Source: Rhizobium hidalgonense (GTDB taxonomy: Bacteria; Pseudomonadota; Alphaproteobacteria; Rhizobiales; Rhizobiaceae). Taken from it: a DNA stretch of 64,000 nucleotides. The first letter of the stretch is position 1. The number at the start of each line of letters is the position of its first letter. Positions 1-7,956 of this stretch are shown one piece after another. The stretch is from NCBI RefSeq assembly GCF_002914525.1, contig NZ_LODW01000048.1:310001-374000 (forward strand), written 5' to 3'. A program made the position numbers and the translations under genes. Below the pieces are notes generated by a model. That model made no database searches. It had not been told where the DNA came from and was given only the letters and a program-made list of their open reading frames with translations.

Positions 1-557
1 TTAGTCAGAGTGGCCAGGTCCAGCCCATTCAAGGATCTTCTGGCTGTGAGGCCGACCACGATCTCGGCCGGCAGTTGCGCGATCGCTTCTGCAAGCGGCT
101 TGTTGACGTCCTCCACGCCCAGCACCTTCCGCGCGGCAACGACGTGCCTTGCGGTCGGCGCTTTCACGTCGACGATGACGTCCGCGGCCAACTGGAGCGA
201 ATGCTTTACGCTGTCAAGCGAGGTCGCAAGGTAGATAACCTGATGATCCGGCCGAAAGACTGTAAAGTCTTCGACGCCCTTTCCCCCGGAGCGACGGGAC
301 GACTCGCCGATAACGTGGACGGGTCGGCGAAAGTCGTCGTAGTACGAGCGATCCCGGCCACCCGTCATGAGGAGCATCGCCGCGGATTTCGCGTGCCAGA
401 TCCATTCCTTGTCGACGAGGCAGACGATGATCCCCCTAGCGTTGTTCTTGAACTGATCCGTTCCCCGAAGCGCTCTGCGAAGAGAGCAAAGCATCAGGAA
501 CTGGGCGGCGTTTCTGCTGGTCTCCTGGAAAACCTTGCCGTCGAGGTGGTGATACAT
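1..557 (-). CDS. N-terminal part of a probable AAA-family ATPase (runs off the left edge)
   Basis: Open reading frame of at least 185 codons on the minus strand with no stop to the window edge. It begins with ATG at 557, directly after an in-frame TGA, and has a strong Shine-Dalgarno (GGAGG, 8 nt spacing). The start reads MYHHLDGKVFQETSRNAAQF, followed by LCSLRRAL and, further on, a segment on retained substrate-like strings such as VKAPTARHVVAARK. This layout resembles the N-terminal, non-catalytic part of rhizobial AAA+ ATPases often found beside proteases. The Walker motifs would lie outside the window, so the family call is inference. It is divergent from the XRE regulator gene at 767. 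Confidence 0.55.
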   Translation of the reverse strand, partial: MYHHLDGKVFQETSRNAAQFLMLCSLRRALRGTDQFKNNARGIIVCLVDKEWIWHAKSAAMLLMTGGRDRSYYDDFRRPVHVIGESSRRSGGKGVEDFTVFRPDHQVIYLATSLDSVKHSLQLAADVIVDVKAPTARHVVAARKVLGVEDVNKPLAEAIAQLPAEIVVGLTARRSLNGLDLATLT

Positions 558-663
558 TCACGCCGCCTCCACCGGCTGAAACCGGTCTGGGGACGGCCGA
601 CCGATTCGAGAAGCCCAGATTGGCTGGAAGACGACTGACAAAGGATTTAGCATGATTACGACT

Positions 664-690
664 CCATTGGATGCATTGCGCATCCAATGG
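664..690. promoter_or_regulatory. Perfect 11-bp inverted repeat, candidate operator
   Basis: CCATTGGATGC (664-674) and GCATCCAATGG (680-690) form perfect inverted arms around a 5-nt spacer. The site lies between the divergent ATPase-like gene (start 557) and the XRE regulator gene (start 767), where an autoregulatory operator would be expected. There is no T-run on either side, so a terminator is less likely. Confidence 0.5.
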
Positions 691-766
691 ATGGCGCCAG
701 CTTCTCGACGTCAACATTTATTTCCATCAATTTGCGGCGCCTGTGGATACATGGCATTGAATCCTT

Positions 767-1093
767 ATGCTGATGGTGCCGCCGGAAATCCTTAAGGTCG
801 CGAGAGAGTTCCTTGGTCTGAGCCAGGAGCAGGTCGAGAAGCACGCAGGCGTTTCACGGGCGACGGTCTACCGCGTGGAGCGGGGCGTGCGCGATCTGCC
901 TCAGTACGCATTGCTGGTTCAGCACTTCTATGAGCAGAGCGGGATCGAGTTCGTAGCTCCAGTGGGCGATCGTGGGTGGGGCGTATTCAACCACAACACC
1001 GCCAGAGACGTCCGCGAACTGAACAGGTTTGACGATGTCAGCAAATCGCCCGCCGAAGCAGGGGCGCCGCCCCCGAAGGAAATCGAGACGTGA
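767..1093 (+). CDS. Small XRE-family helix-turn-helix regulator
   Basis: A 108-residue protein with a single HTH_3-type domain over residues ~4-60. The recognition region is visible in LGLSQEQVEKHAGVSRATVY, followed by the typical VERG segment. The C-terminal 45 residues (after FVAPVGDRGWGVF) are of a kind often seen in single-domain rhizobial XRE proteins. An alternative start is the ATG two codons later (773). It is divergent from the ATPase-like gene, with a palindrome between them, which fits a repressor of its own and the neighbouring promoter; that role is inference. No signal or membrane segment is present. Confidence 0.75.
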   Translation: MLMVPPEILKVAREFLGLSQEQVEKHAGVSRATVYRVERGVRDLPQYALLVQHFYEQSGIEFVAPVGDRGWGVFNHNTARDVRELNRFDDVSKSPAEAGAPPPKEIET

Positions 1094-1968
1094 CGATCAA
1101 CTTAGCTCCGACGTATGCCACTGAGCCGACGTTCGGGAGAGGCGCCCACATCTCAGACCGCCTCATGCTACCATCGGAGTCAATAGCATCATATGGGTTT
1201 GAGCGTGGAAGAACTGAAACTTCGGGTGCGTATTGCTAAAACAAAAGCGCATTTTGAAGCCCGAGTGACCGATACTTCAACAAACGTCAGATTTCATAAA
1301 CTTACGGTTTATGGTGGCCCGTTGAAAACAGTTTAGATGGGTGAATCCGCTTCACTATACGTGGTTTTGTCTCGCCCAAGGCCGGGTTCTGTTTCGCTTT
1401 AATGTGGGTTCGACATACCGCACAGTTTTTGATTCAATAGCGCAAACGCCGCCTCTATCGTGCAAAGTCAACCTTTAAATACCACCACAAAGGAAGAGGG
1501 GCTGCCACCAGCGAGTCCATTTGGCGTTTTTCTTCATGCAATTAATTCAAGTACTTAGCTTGCCAGAAAATCGTTTTATGTAGCAAAAAAATCATTTTGG
1601 ACTGGGGCTATATTTCGACTGCTCCCGATTGCTCTCGGGTCAATTTTCATAATCATGTCGGATCCGACGTGCTGCTAAACGCTTGATATTATTTTGCTGC
1701 AATGATTTCGCTTTAGCTGAATCTGTTTCGCTTTACCCGATTCTAGGACGCTTTAGACCGAGGTTAAGGGCGCTTTAAAGTGAGTTCCACATGAGGCGTG
1801 ACGCCGGACGGCCGGCAGGGGGCGCCGCGATCATTCAATAACTCTGATGTTATCCATAAGCTCTATTCGTTTGAATGATGAGTGCCCGAGGCCCATATTA
1901 GGATCATGGACATGGACGAACCTCCCATTCAACGACCATGCCCCTGACCCTTAGAAAGGAACCGGACA
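1094..1968. other. AT-richer stretch of ~870 bp without a recognisable gene
   Basis: No frame on either strand gives a protein with recognisable motifs, and stops are frequent. Composition is visibly more AT-rich than in the neighbouring genes. The only structure noticed is the CGCTTTA repeat cluster (annotated separately), with an isolated extra copy at 1395-1401. The last ~60 bp presumably hold the promoter and leader of the gene at 1969. Confidence 0.6.
1701..1790 (+). repeat. Iteron-like direct repeat, four CGCTTTA units ~20 bp apart
   Basis: The heptamer CGCTTTA occurs at 1709, 1729, 1749 and 1771, so the spacings are 20, 20 and 22 bp, about two helical turns. The first two units share a longer context, TTTCGCTTTA followed by a CTGAAT/CCGATTC-like tail. 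A fifth copy lies at 1395. The even phasing places all units on one face of the DNA, as in iterons or multi-site operators. No replication gene is next to it. Confidence 0.5.
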
Positions 1969-2169
1969 ATGACCACGCTCACCTATCGCGGTGGCGGCAA
2001 GCCCCTCACCTCCGGCCACGGCCATTTCGATCTGACGCATTATGCCCGCAGGCTGGTGCTCGCTTGGACACGCTGGCAGACCGCCCGTGAAATCGAAGCC
2101 ATGCCCTTCGACATCCGCAAGGACATCGGCTGGCCGAGCACGGACGACAACAAACACCGGACCGTATAA
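1969..2169 (+). CDS. Small DUF1127-like protein
   Basis: A 66-residue protein. The C-terminal half, ARRLVLAWTRWQTAREIEAM, followed by a PFDIRKDIGWP tail, matches the DUF1127/YjiS-like pattern of a helix followed by a 'D-IG' turn. The start ATG has a good Shine-Dalgarno (AGAAAGGA). Members in alphaproteobacteria are small, Arg-rich and some act in phosphate, RNA or stress physiology, but the function here is unknown. It is monocistronic: a strong terminator follows 28 bp after the stop, and the upstream region is gene-free. Confidence 0.75.
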   Translation: MTTLTYRGGGKPLTSGHGHFDLTHYARRLVLAWTRWQTAREIEAMPFDIRKDIGWPSTDDNKHRTV

Positions 2170-2196
2170 TGAATGCGACATTCCTCTCGAGATGAG

Positions 2197-2230
2197 GGCG
2201 GCGTCTGCATCTCGCAACGCCGCCTTTTTC
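2197..2230 (+). terminator. Intrinsic terminator after the DUF1127-like gene
   Basis: GGCGGCGT (2197-2204) pairs perfectly with ACGCCGCC (2217-2224) across a 12-nt loop and is followed by TTTTTC. Confidence 0.85.
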
Positions 2231-2463
2231 TTGGTCTGAGCGTCCATTCTGAGGCGGTTGCCAGTCTTGAATTTCAGTCGCCAGTCAGCCCATTCCTTTC
2301 CCAACCTGCGGCCATTCCGGCGGCTTGACCAGTCAAATCGCGGTCAATGTCGCATATTTGCTCTTCCCGGCCGCATTTTTCCATGTCAGTGTCGCTTTCA
2401 GGACATCGGCGCGACGCATTCCGCGCAACCAATATGCATCGCCCCTCGAGCATGGATTTCGCT

Positions 2464-3486
2464 ATGAACAGGATGCAGATCAAGAAGCGTTCGCTGGTCT
2501 TCTTTATGGTACCGCAATTCACCATGCTGCCCTTCTCGGCGGCCGTGGATACCTTGCGCATCGCCAATCGCATGCTCGGCTACCAGGCCTATACCTGGCG
2601 CCTCGCTTCCCTCGACGGGGAGAAAGTCTATTCCTCCTGCGGCATCGGCGTCGAGGCGAATTCCTCGCTCGCTGAAGAGCGCCGCCATCTCGGCGGCGAA
2701 AACCGGCCGGGCATGGTGCTCGTCTGTTCCGGCATCGATGTCGAGCAGTTCAACAACAAGTCGGTCAATGCCTGGCTGCGTGAATGCTACAATCGCGGCG
2801 TTGCCGTCGGCAGCCTCTGTACGGGCGCGCATGTGCTGGCCCAGGCCGGCCTCCTGAACGGCAAGCGCTGCGCCATCCACTGGGAAAATCTGCCGGGCTT
2901 CTCCGAAGCCTTCCCGCAAGCCGAAGTCTATGCCGATCTCTACGAGATCGACGGCAATCTTTACACTTGCGCCGGCGGCACCGCCTCGCTCGATATGATG
3001 CTGAACCTCGTCGGCGAGGATTTCGGCGAAAGCCTCGTCAACCGCATCTGCGAGCAGCACCTGACCGACCGCGTGCGCAACCCGCACGACCGCCAGCGCC
3101 TGCCGCTGCGCGCCCGCCTCGGCGTGCAGAACGCCAAGGTGCTGTCGATCATCGAACTGATGGAGGGCAATCTCGCCGAGCCGCTGTCGCTGATCGAAAT
3201 CGCCGACGGCGCCGGCCTCTCGCGCCGCCAGATCGAACGGCTGTTCCGCCAGGAGATGGGCCGCTCACCGGCCCGTTATTATCTGGAAATCCGCCTCGAC
3301 CGTGCACGCCACCTGCTGGTGCAGTCCTCGATGCCCGTCGTCGAGGTCGCCGTCGCCTGCGGCTTCGTCTCGGCCTCGCATTTCTCCAAGTGTTATCGCG
3401 AACTCTACCATCGCTCGCCGCAGCAGGAACGCGCCGAGCGCAAGATGACCATGGCGACCGCGCGTCAGCAGGCGGTCGCGGCCTGA
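2464..3486 (+). CDS. GlxA/CdhR-type AraC-family transcriptional regulator
   Basis: An N-terminal DJ-1/PfpI (GATase1-like) domain, residues ~8-185, has the nucleophile-elbow-like segment GSLCTGAHVLAQAGLL (Cys at ~119). A C-terminal AraC DNA-binding domain follows, residues ~215-320, with two HTHs: LSLIEIADGAGLSRRQIERL and VVEVAVACGFVSASHFSKCY. This architecture is that of GlxA, CdhR and GbdR, which sense small nitrogen compounds such as carnitine or betaine and activate catabolic genes. The ligand here is unknown. The start is uncertain: ATG codons at 2347, 2434, 2452, 2464 and 2473 are in frame and none has a strong ribosome-binding site. 2464 was chosen because the conserved domain begins soon after it. 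The next gene is convergent. Confidence 0.85.
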   Translation: MNRMQIKKRSLVFFMVPQFTMLPFSAAVDTLRIANRMLGYQAYTWRLASLDGEKVYSSCGIGVEANSSLAEERRHLGGENRPGMVLVCSGIDVEQFNNKSVNAWLRECYNRGVAVGSLCTGAHVLAQAGLLNGKRCAIHWENLPGFSEAFPQAEVYADLYEIDGNLYTCAGGTASLDMMLNLVGEDFGESLVNRICEQHLTDRVRNPHDRQRLPLRARLGVQNAKVLSIIELMEGNLAEPLSLIEIADGAGLSRRQIERLFRQEMGRSPARYYLEIRLDRARHLLVQSSMPVVEVAVACGFVSASHFSKCYRELYHRSPQQERAERKMTMATARQQAVAA

Positions 3487-3503
3487 GAGTTGAAAGCAAG
3501 AGA

Positions 3504-3526
3504 CCGCCGCCTGAAAAGGGCGGCGG
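3504..3526. terminator. GC-rich hairpin between convergent genes
   Basis: CCGCCGCC (3504-3511) and GGCGGCGG (3519-3526) form a perfect 8-bp stem with a 7-nt loop between the stops of the AraC-type gene and the GGDEF gene. There is no clear T-run, so it is a probable bidirectional transcription stop or 3' end stabiliser rather than a textbook terminator. Confidence 0.5.
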
Positions 3527-3541
3527 CTCGCCCGAACGGCT

Positions 3542-4873
3542 CTACTGCGCCGCCTCTTCCGTCATCCTGGCGTCGGAATAGACCTGATTGCGGCCCCTGT
3601 GCTTGGCCATGTAGAGGAACTGGTCGGCGGCGTTGAGGTAATTTTCGAAAGTCTCGTAACCGCCGATCTCGGCAATGCCGATCGAAATCGTGACGCCGAG
3701 TTCCTCGTCGTCGGCGGTGACCTTCAGCCGCGAAATGTCCGAACGGATCTCGTCGCAGAGTTTGGTCGCGGCAAGAGAATCCATTTGCGGGAAGAGGATG
3801 GCGAATTCCTCGCCGCCGAGCCGCGAGAGAAGATTGTCGCTGCCATCGAAGATCGTGAACAGCCTGTTTGCGACAGCCTTCAGCACCTTGTCGCCGATCT
3901 CGTGGCCATAGGTGTCGTTCAGCCGCTTGAAATGATCGATATCGAGAATGGCCACCGAACTCGGCACTTTCAGCCGCAGACACTCGTTCACCAGTTTCGG
4001 GCCGTTGTCGTAAAAATAGCGGCGGTTATAGAGGCCTGTGAGATAGTCGCAGGCCGCCGCCGCCCTCAGCTGCCGCATCTGCGTCAGCGTTTCGGCATTG
4101 TTGGCGATGCGGCACTGCAGTTCCTCGGCGACGAAGGGCCGGTAGACGAAATCGCTGGCACCAGCCTTGAGAAAACTCGCAGACAGCATGCGGTCGCTGG
4201 AGGAGGAAACACCGATGACGCGCAGCCGATCCGAACCGAAGCGATGGCGGATGCGCCGCGTCAGCTCGTAGCCGCTCATATCGGGCATGTTGTGGTCGGT
4301 GACCACGAGTTCGATATCGGTGTAGGCTTCGAGTGCTGCCAGCGCCTCCAGCCCCGAGCTTGCCTCTATGACGAGATATTGCTGTGCCTTCAAGAGGTCG
4401 ACGAGCACCTGGCGCGCCGAGGCGACATCGTCGACGACGAGCACCCGCGTCTTGCGGTTGGAAATCGCCCGCCGGACAGTAGAGACCAGATTGTCGAGCG
4501 CGAATTCATTGTCCTTCAGGACATAGTCGATGACATTGCGCTCCATGATCTTGTTGCGCGTGTTGATATCGAATGTCGCGGTGAAGACGATCGCCGGGAT
4601 ATCGTGCTCGATCGTGCAGTCGAGCGCCTCGCCATAGGGCGAATCCGGCAGGTTGAGATCGACGACGGCAATGGAGTAGCCATGACCGTCCTCGGCAAGT
4701 TCTTCGCGAAGCGCCTTCAGCGACGGGCAGGATTTGACCGCAAGGCCGAGTTCCGTCTGGAACCGATGACAGAGCACGGCGGAAAACATCCGGGAATCTT
4801 CAACCAGAAGTAGCCTCAGCCCGCCGGAGCGCAGCCCGATGCCATCCCGCTGAAAATCCGCTTGAAAAGCCAC
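3542..4873 (-). CDS. PleD-type response regulator: REC-REC-GGDEF diguanylate cyclase
   Basis: About 443 residues counted from a GTG start at 4873, which has an excellent Shine-Dalgarno (GGGGGAG, 8 nt); a longer frame upstream lacks support. REC1 (~19-130) keeps the phospho-acceptor D72 (IAVVDLNLPD). REC2 (~143-262) has D193 (VVTDHNMPDMSG). A GGDEF domain follows (~275-440) with the active-site motif GGEEF at 353-357, so it should make cyclic di-GMP. The RxxD inhibitory site expected five residues before GGEEF is replaced by GSDN, so product inhibition through that site is probably lost. It lies beside, and is transcribed in the same direction as, a paralogue without GGDEF (5060-5890). Confidence 0.9.
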   Translation of the reverse strand: MAFQADFQRDGIGLRSGGLRLLLVEDSRMFSAVLCHRFQTELGLAVKSCPSLKALREELAEDGHGYSIAVVDLNLPDSPYGEALDCTIEHDIPAIVFTATFDINTRNKIMERNVIDYVLKDNEFALDNLVSTVRRAISNRKTRVLVVDDVASARQVLVDLLKAQQYLVIEASSGLEALAALEAYTDIELVVTDHNMPDMSGYELTRRIRHRFGSDRLRVIGVSSSSDRMLSASFLKAGASDFVYRPFVAEELQCRIANNAETLTQMRQLRAAAACDYLTGLYNRRYFYDNGPKLVNECLRLKVPSSVAILDIDHFKRLNDTYGHEIGDKVLKAVANRLFTIFDGSDNLLSRLGGEEFAILFPQMDSLAATKLCDEIRSDISRLKVTADDEELGVTISIGIAEIGGYETFENYLNAADQFLYMAKHRGRNQVYSDARMTEEAAQ

Positions 4874-5059
4874 AGCCGCTACTCCCCCATGCGCCCTATG
4901 GCCTCGACTCGGCCCTCTCCCCGGCGGGGCGGACGATAACCGAGAGGCCTGCGCGCGTGAAGGGGACAAATGACGACGTTACTTATAATTGCAGAAATTC
5001 GATGACTGTCTGCGACCGTCATCTCCGCCCCCCTGGCGAAACCGATACTGGAAGGGCCG

Positions 5060-5890
5060 TCAGGCAACCGCCCGCTCCCTACGCATCGACTGGATTTGCA
5101 AGAGCGTATCGAGGTTCTGGTTGACGCGGCAGTAGAACTCCTCGTCGATGAAGGGGCGCAGCATGAAGTCATTGCCGCCGGCCTTCAGGAACCGCGCCGA
5201 AAGCAACCGGTTCGAGGAGGAGGAAACGCCGATGATGCGCAGCTCGTGCGAACCGATATTGGAGCGGATCCGCCGCGTCAGCTCGAAGCCGTCGATGTCG
5301 GGCATGTTGTAGTCGGTGATCATCAGGCCGATATCGCGGTTGGCCTTCAGGATCTCCAGCGCCTTGGCGCCGTTCTCGGCAACACTGACGCGGAAATTAT
5401 AACGCTTCAGCCGGCTCGACAACAGCGCGCGCGCCGTCGCGCTATCGTCGACGATCAGCACGTGATGGCGGTGGTTGGTCAGGAACCGGCAGATCGATTC
5501 CGCAAGAAGGTCGACGGCGAAGATATTGTCCTTGAGGATATAGTCGACGATGTCCTTGGCCATCAGCTTGTCGCGCATGCCTTCCTGGAAGGTGCCGGTG
5601 AAGACGATAGTCGGGATGGAGAGGTCGACCAGATATTCGAGCGCTTCGCCGTTTTCGGCACCCGGCAGATTGATGTTCGAGATCGCCAGGGTGATCGGCT
5701 CGGAAGACTTGTCGTAGGAATACTGCAGATCCTCGAAGCTGCGGCAGATCTCGACCTCAATGTCGAACAGCTCCTTGAGCCGTTTGCTGATCATCGAGGT
5801 GAATACGTTGGAATCTTCCGCGACAAGAATACGCGCACCGGCAAACATTTCCCCGGAATATTGCATGCCCGAAATACCTAGAAACGCCAT
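5060..5890 (-). CDS. Double-receiver response regulator; first receiver lacks the phospho-acceptor Asp
   Basis: A 276-residue protein made only of two receiver domains, collinear with the REC-REC part of the neighbouring GGDEF protein. The ATG at 5890 is preferred (AAAGG 6 nt upstream); another in-frame ATG lies at 5926. REC2 is complete, with D193 in ITDYNMPDIDG and the K-containing PF motif near its end. In REC1 the position equivalent to D72 is Asn (codon AAC in LAISNINLPG), so this receiver should not be phosphorylated in the usual way. It may be locked, serve in dimerisation, or modulate the neighbouring cyclase. It is upstream of the GGDEF gene on the same strand with a ~190-nt gap, probably arisen by duplication. 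Confidence 0.88.
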   Translation of the reverse strand: MAFLGISGMQYSGEMFAGARILVAEDSNVFTSMISKRLKELFDIEVEICRSFEDLQYSYDKSSEPITLAISNINLPGAENGEALEYLVDLSIPTIVFTGTFQEGMRDKLMAKDIVDYILKDNIFAVDLLAESICRFLTNHRHHVLIVDDSATARALLSSRLKRYNFRVSVAENGAKALEILKANRDIGLMITDYNMPDIDGFELTRRIRSNIGSHELRIIGVSSSSNRLLSARFLKAGGNDFMLRPFIDEEFYCRVNQNLDTLLQIQSMRRERAVA

Positions 5891-6063
5891 AGCAAACCTT
5901 TGATGTAAAATCTGTCCCCGGATCAAATTGGTACATCAATTGATTTGAGTAATTATTAATCGGCGCGCCCGGATATGAAACGAAGAGGGGGCCGAAGGGG
6001 CAGCTTCTGGTTTCTTTGCGGATATGATTAAGAAATAAGGCGTGAAGCGAGAGAGCCCGGTAG

Positions 6064-6111
6064 CCGACCTCGTCCTCCGGGGCCCTGCGGGGGACCTCAG
6101 AATGAGGTCGG
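6064..6111. repeat. Dispersed palindromic repeat (family A) at the 3' end of tetR
   Basis: The arms CCGACCTC and GAGGTCGG enclose a GC-rich core with GGGGCCCTGCGGGGG. The complementary strand reads CCTCATTCTGAGG, then the core, then GGACGAGG. Relatives in this window lie at 44656-44705, 53984-54036 and 54125-54178. The element supplies the last codons and the stop of the TetR gene and may also act as its transcription end. Confidence 0.6.
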
Positions 6112-6735
6112 AGAGTAGGCAGAGATCGCCTCACTGAAAGGCAAACCCAGCAAGCGCAGAACATGCGCCTCGATCTTGTGCAGCAATTCGGCGCGATCAG
6201 CGGGTGTTTCGCCGGTGGGCTGATTGACTACGCCGTGCAGGGCATTGAACAGAAACACCGCCGTAAAGCCGGGATCATCGACCGACCACGCGTTCCCGCC
6301 TGCCCCGGCGGCGAGCAGTTCGCTCAGATGGTCGATCAGGATGTTGCGCGAAAGCCCTTCCCGCGTTGCGGGGGGTGTCGCCACGAAGGCGAGATGATGC
6401 AGTCCGGCCGCGTCCAGATAGCCGGTGGCGCACGCCCTCGACCAGGCCGCCAGCTTGCCGCGCCAGTCTTCCTGTCTCCGTCTTTCGACAGCCGCAACGA
6501 TACCGTCAAGCACGCCCTGCACGAAACGGACGCGCAGCGCCTGGAGAACATCGGCCTTCGAAGAAAAGTGCAGATAGAAGGTGCCCTTGGCGACCCCTGC
6601 TCCCGTAGTGATCTCCTCGACGGTGGTCTGCTCGAGGCCCTTCTCCAGAAACAGCCGTTCGGCCGAGACCATGAGCTCGTCACGCCGCTCTTCAGCGGGC
6701 TTGGTTCTCGGCTTTGAAACGGGATTTCCCGACAT
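6097..6735 (-). CDS. TetR/AcrR-family repressor
   Basis: A 212-residue protein with an N-terminal HTH (residues ~15-62) visible in VEEITTGAGVAKGTFYLHF, followed by the usual ligand-binding helical domain. The start ATG lies 5 nt downstream of the stop of the DinB-family gene, so the two form one transcript. A palindromic operator precedes that transcript, which points to autoregulation. The last codons lie inside a dispersed palindromic repeat, so the original C-terminus may have been changed by the repeat. The ligand is unknown. Confidence 0.88.
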   Translation of the reverse strand: MSGNPVSKPRTKPAEERRDELMVSAERLFLEKGLEQTTVEEITTGAGVAKGTFYLHFSSKADVLQALRVRFVQGVLDGIVAAVERRRQEDWRGKLAAWSRACATGYLDAAGLHHLAFVATPPATREGLSRNILIDHLSELLAAGAGGNAWSVDDPGFTAVFLFNALHGVVNQPTGETPADRAELLHKIEAHVLRLLGLPFSEAISAYSPTSF

Positions 6736-6740
6736 CGGGT

Positions 6741-7250
6741 CTAGTCTTGTTGACGGCGCGCGGGCTCTGTCCTGTGCAGATAGCCGGCAAACACGTCGCG
6801 CATTGCGGTGCTCTCGATATCCGGCAGCAAACGACCGACCTCACCGCGATGATAACCGGCATGCGTCACCACATGGGCCAGCATCTCCTCGCGCGACATG
6901 CGTCCGCGCCCCCCGTCGGTAAAGGTGAAATCGACGACCTCCTCCAATTGCTCGGGCATTAGGCGCGAGGTGAAATCAATGTACCAACGGTCGGTCTCCC
7001 GGATGTCCGAGGCGAGCTGCGCCAAGGGCGGCACCTCGCTGCTCCAGCTTGCTGCGTAGGAGTGGGGCTGCCGCTGAAGATTGGCGGCGAAGATGCGGTC
7101 GACGAGGTGGGCATGGTTGAGCACACGAAGGGCCGAGGAAACCGCCTCCGATCGTGCCTCCTCGCCGAGCCCGTTCAGGGCGTCGAGAAGCTCGTTATCA
7201 ATGCTGGCTTTGTATTGGAACAGGGAGTTCAACAGGGTCTGCGCACTCAT
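6741..7250 (-). CDS. DinB-family (DUF664-like) putative metal-dependent enzyme
   Basis: A 169-residue four-helix-bundle protein of the DinB/YfiT superfamily. Candidate metal ligands are the His in LNHAHLVDRIF and the pair in HVVTHAGYHRGEVG. Some family members are thiol transferases using bacillithiol or mycothiol, but rhizobia use glutathione and the substrate is unknown. ATG 7250 is chosen because the predicted promoter -10 (7302-7307) puts the transcript start downstream of the longer in-frame ATG at 7301. It is the first gene of a two-gene operon with tetR. Confidence 0.82.
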   Translation of the reverse strand: MSAQTLLNSLFQYKASIDNELLDALNGLGEEARSEAVSSALRVLNHAHLVDRIFAANLQRQPHSYAASWSSEVPPLAQLASDIRETDRWYIDFTSRLMPEQLEEVVDFTFTDGGRGRMSREEMLAHVVTHAGYHRGEVGRLLPDIESTAMRDVFAGYLHRTEPARRQQD

Positions 7251-7301
7251 GGCGATCTCCGGGCGGTGAACGGGTGATGCCAGAATTAGGCCGGCAATCA
7301 T

Positions 7302-7330
7302 CTGTAAATGACTGACTGATGGTCAGTCAA
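7302..7330 (-). promoter_or_regulatory. Promoter with overlapping TetR-type operator for dinB-tetR
   Basis: On the minus strand TTGACT (7330-7325) and TTACAG (7307-7302) are separated by 17 nt. The -35 and spacer are covered by a perfect inverted repeat, TGACTGAC (7309-7316) and GTCAGTCA (7322-7329), with a 5-nt centre. Size and symmetry are typical of TetR operators, and the operon encodes a TetR protein. Confidence 0.65.
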
Positions 7331-7529
7331 TGGTGTTTAGACGTTTCATATCGATGTACACAGCGGCGCAAACAAGACCGAGAATTGGCCCCTCCGGGCC
7401 GTGATGATATGGTCACCGAGCTCTGCCGGCTGGCCTCGCAACTGCGATGACTACACGGCGCCGCCCTTTTCCTGTTCGCCCAGTTGCGATAGTTCATGGA
7501 AAAGCCAATCCTATCACCGCAGGCAAAAC

Positions 7530-7952
7530 ATGAGCGTCACCATCTACCACCACCCCGGCTGCGGCACCTCGCGCAACACGTTGGCGATGATCCGCAATGC
7601 CGGCATCGAACCCACGATCATCGAATACGCCAAAAGCCCGCCGTCGCGCGCGGCGCTGATCAGGATGATCGCCGATGCCGGCTTGTCGGTGCGCCAGGCC
7701 CTTCGCGAGAAGGATACGCCCTATGCCGAACTCGGCCTCGACAATCCTGATCTCAGCGATGATCAACTGCTCGACGCCATGCTCGCGCATCCGATCCTGA
7801 TCAACCGGCCGTTCGTCGTGACACCGCTCGGCACCCGCCTGTCCCGGCCCTCCGAGTTGGTTCTGGAAATCCTACCGGAGACGCACAAGGGCGCCTTTGC
7901 CAAGGAAGACGGCGAGAAGGTGCTCGACGCCGACGGCAAGCGGATCGTCTGA
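7530..7952 (+). CDS. arsC: Arsenate reductase, glutaredoxin-coupled type
   Basis: A 140-residue thioredoxin-fold ArsC. It reduces arsenate to arsenite in the cytoplasm with glutathione and glutaredoxin. The catalytic Cys11 lies in IYHHPGCGTSRNTL, and the conserved substrate-binding region INRPFVVTPLGTRLSRP is present near residue 92. The start at 7530 fits the family N-terminus; a longer in-frame start at 7401 adds unrelated residues. No arsenite efflux pump or ArsR is adjacent, so this may be a stand-alone or YffB/Spx-like housekeeping copy. Confidence 0.88.
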   Translation: MSVTIYHHPGCGTSRNTLAMIRNAGIEPTIIEYAKSPPSRAALIRMIADAGLSVRQALREKDTPYAELGLDNPDLSDDQLLDAMLAHPILINRPFVVTPLGTRLSRPSELVLEILPETHKGAFAKEDGEKVLDADGKRIV

Positions 7953-7956
7953 TCGT

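Noticed and set aside
75..638. 187-codon plus-strand open frame at the left edge
   Set aside because: It overlaps the minus-strand ATPase-like frame that has a better ribosome-binding site and protein-like composition. The plus frame is Arg/Pro-rich and matches nothing.
3599..4813. 404-codon plus-strand open frame
   Set aside because: Antisense to the GGDEF response regulator, with shadow-frame composition and no motif.
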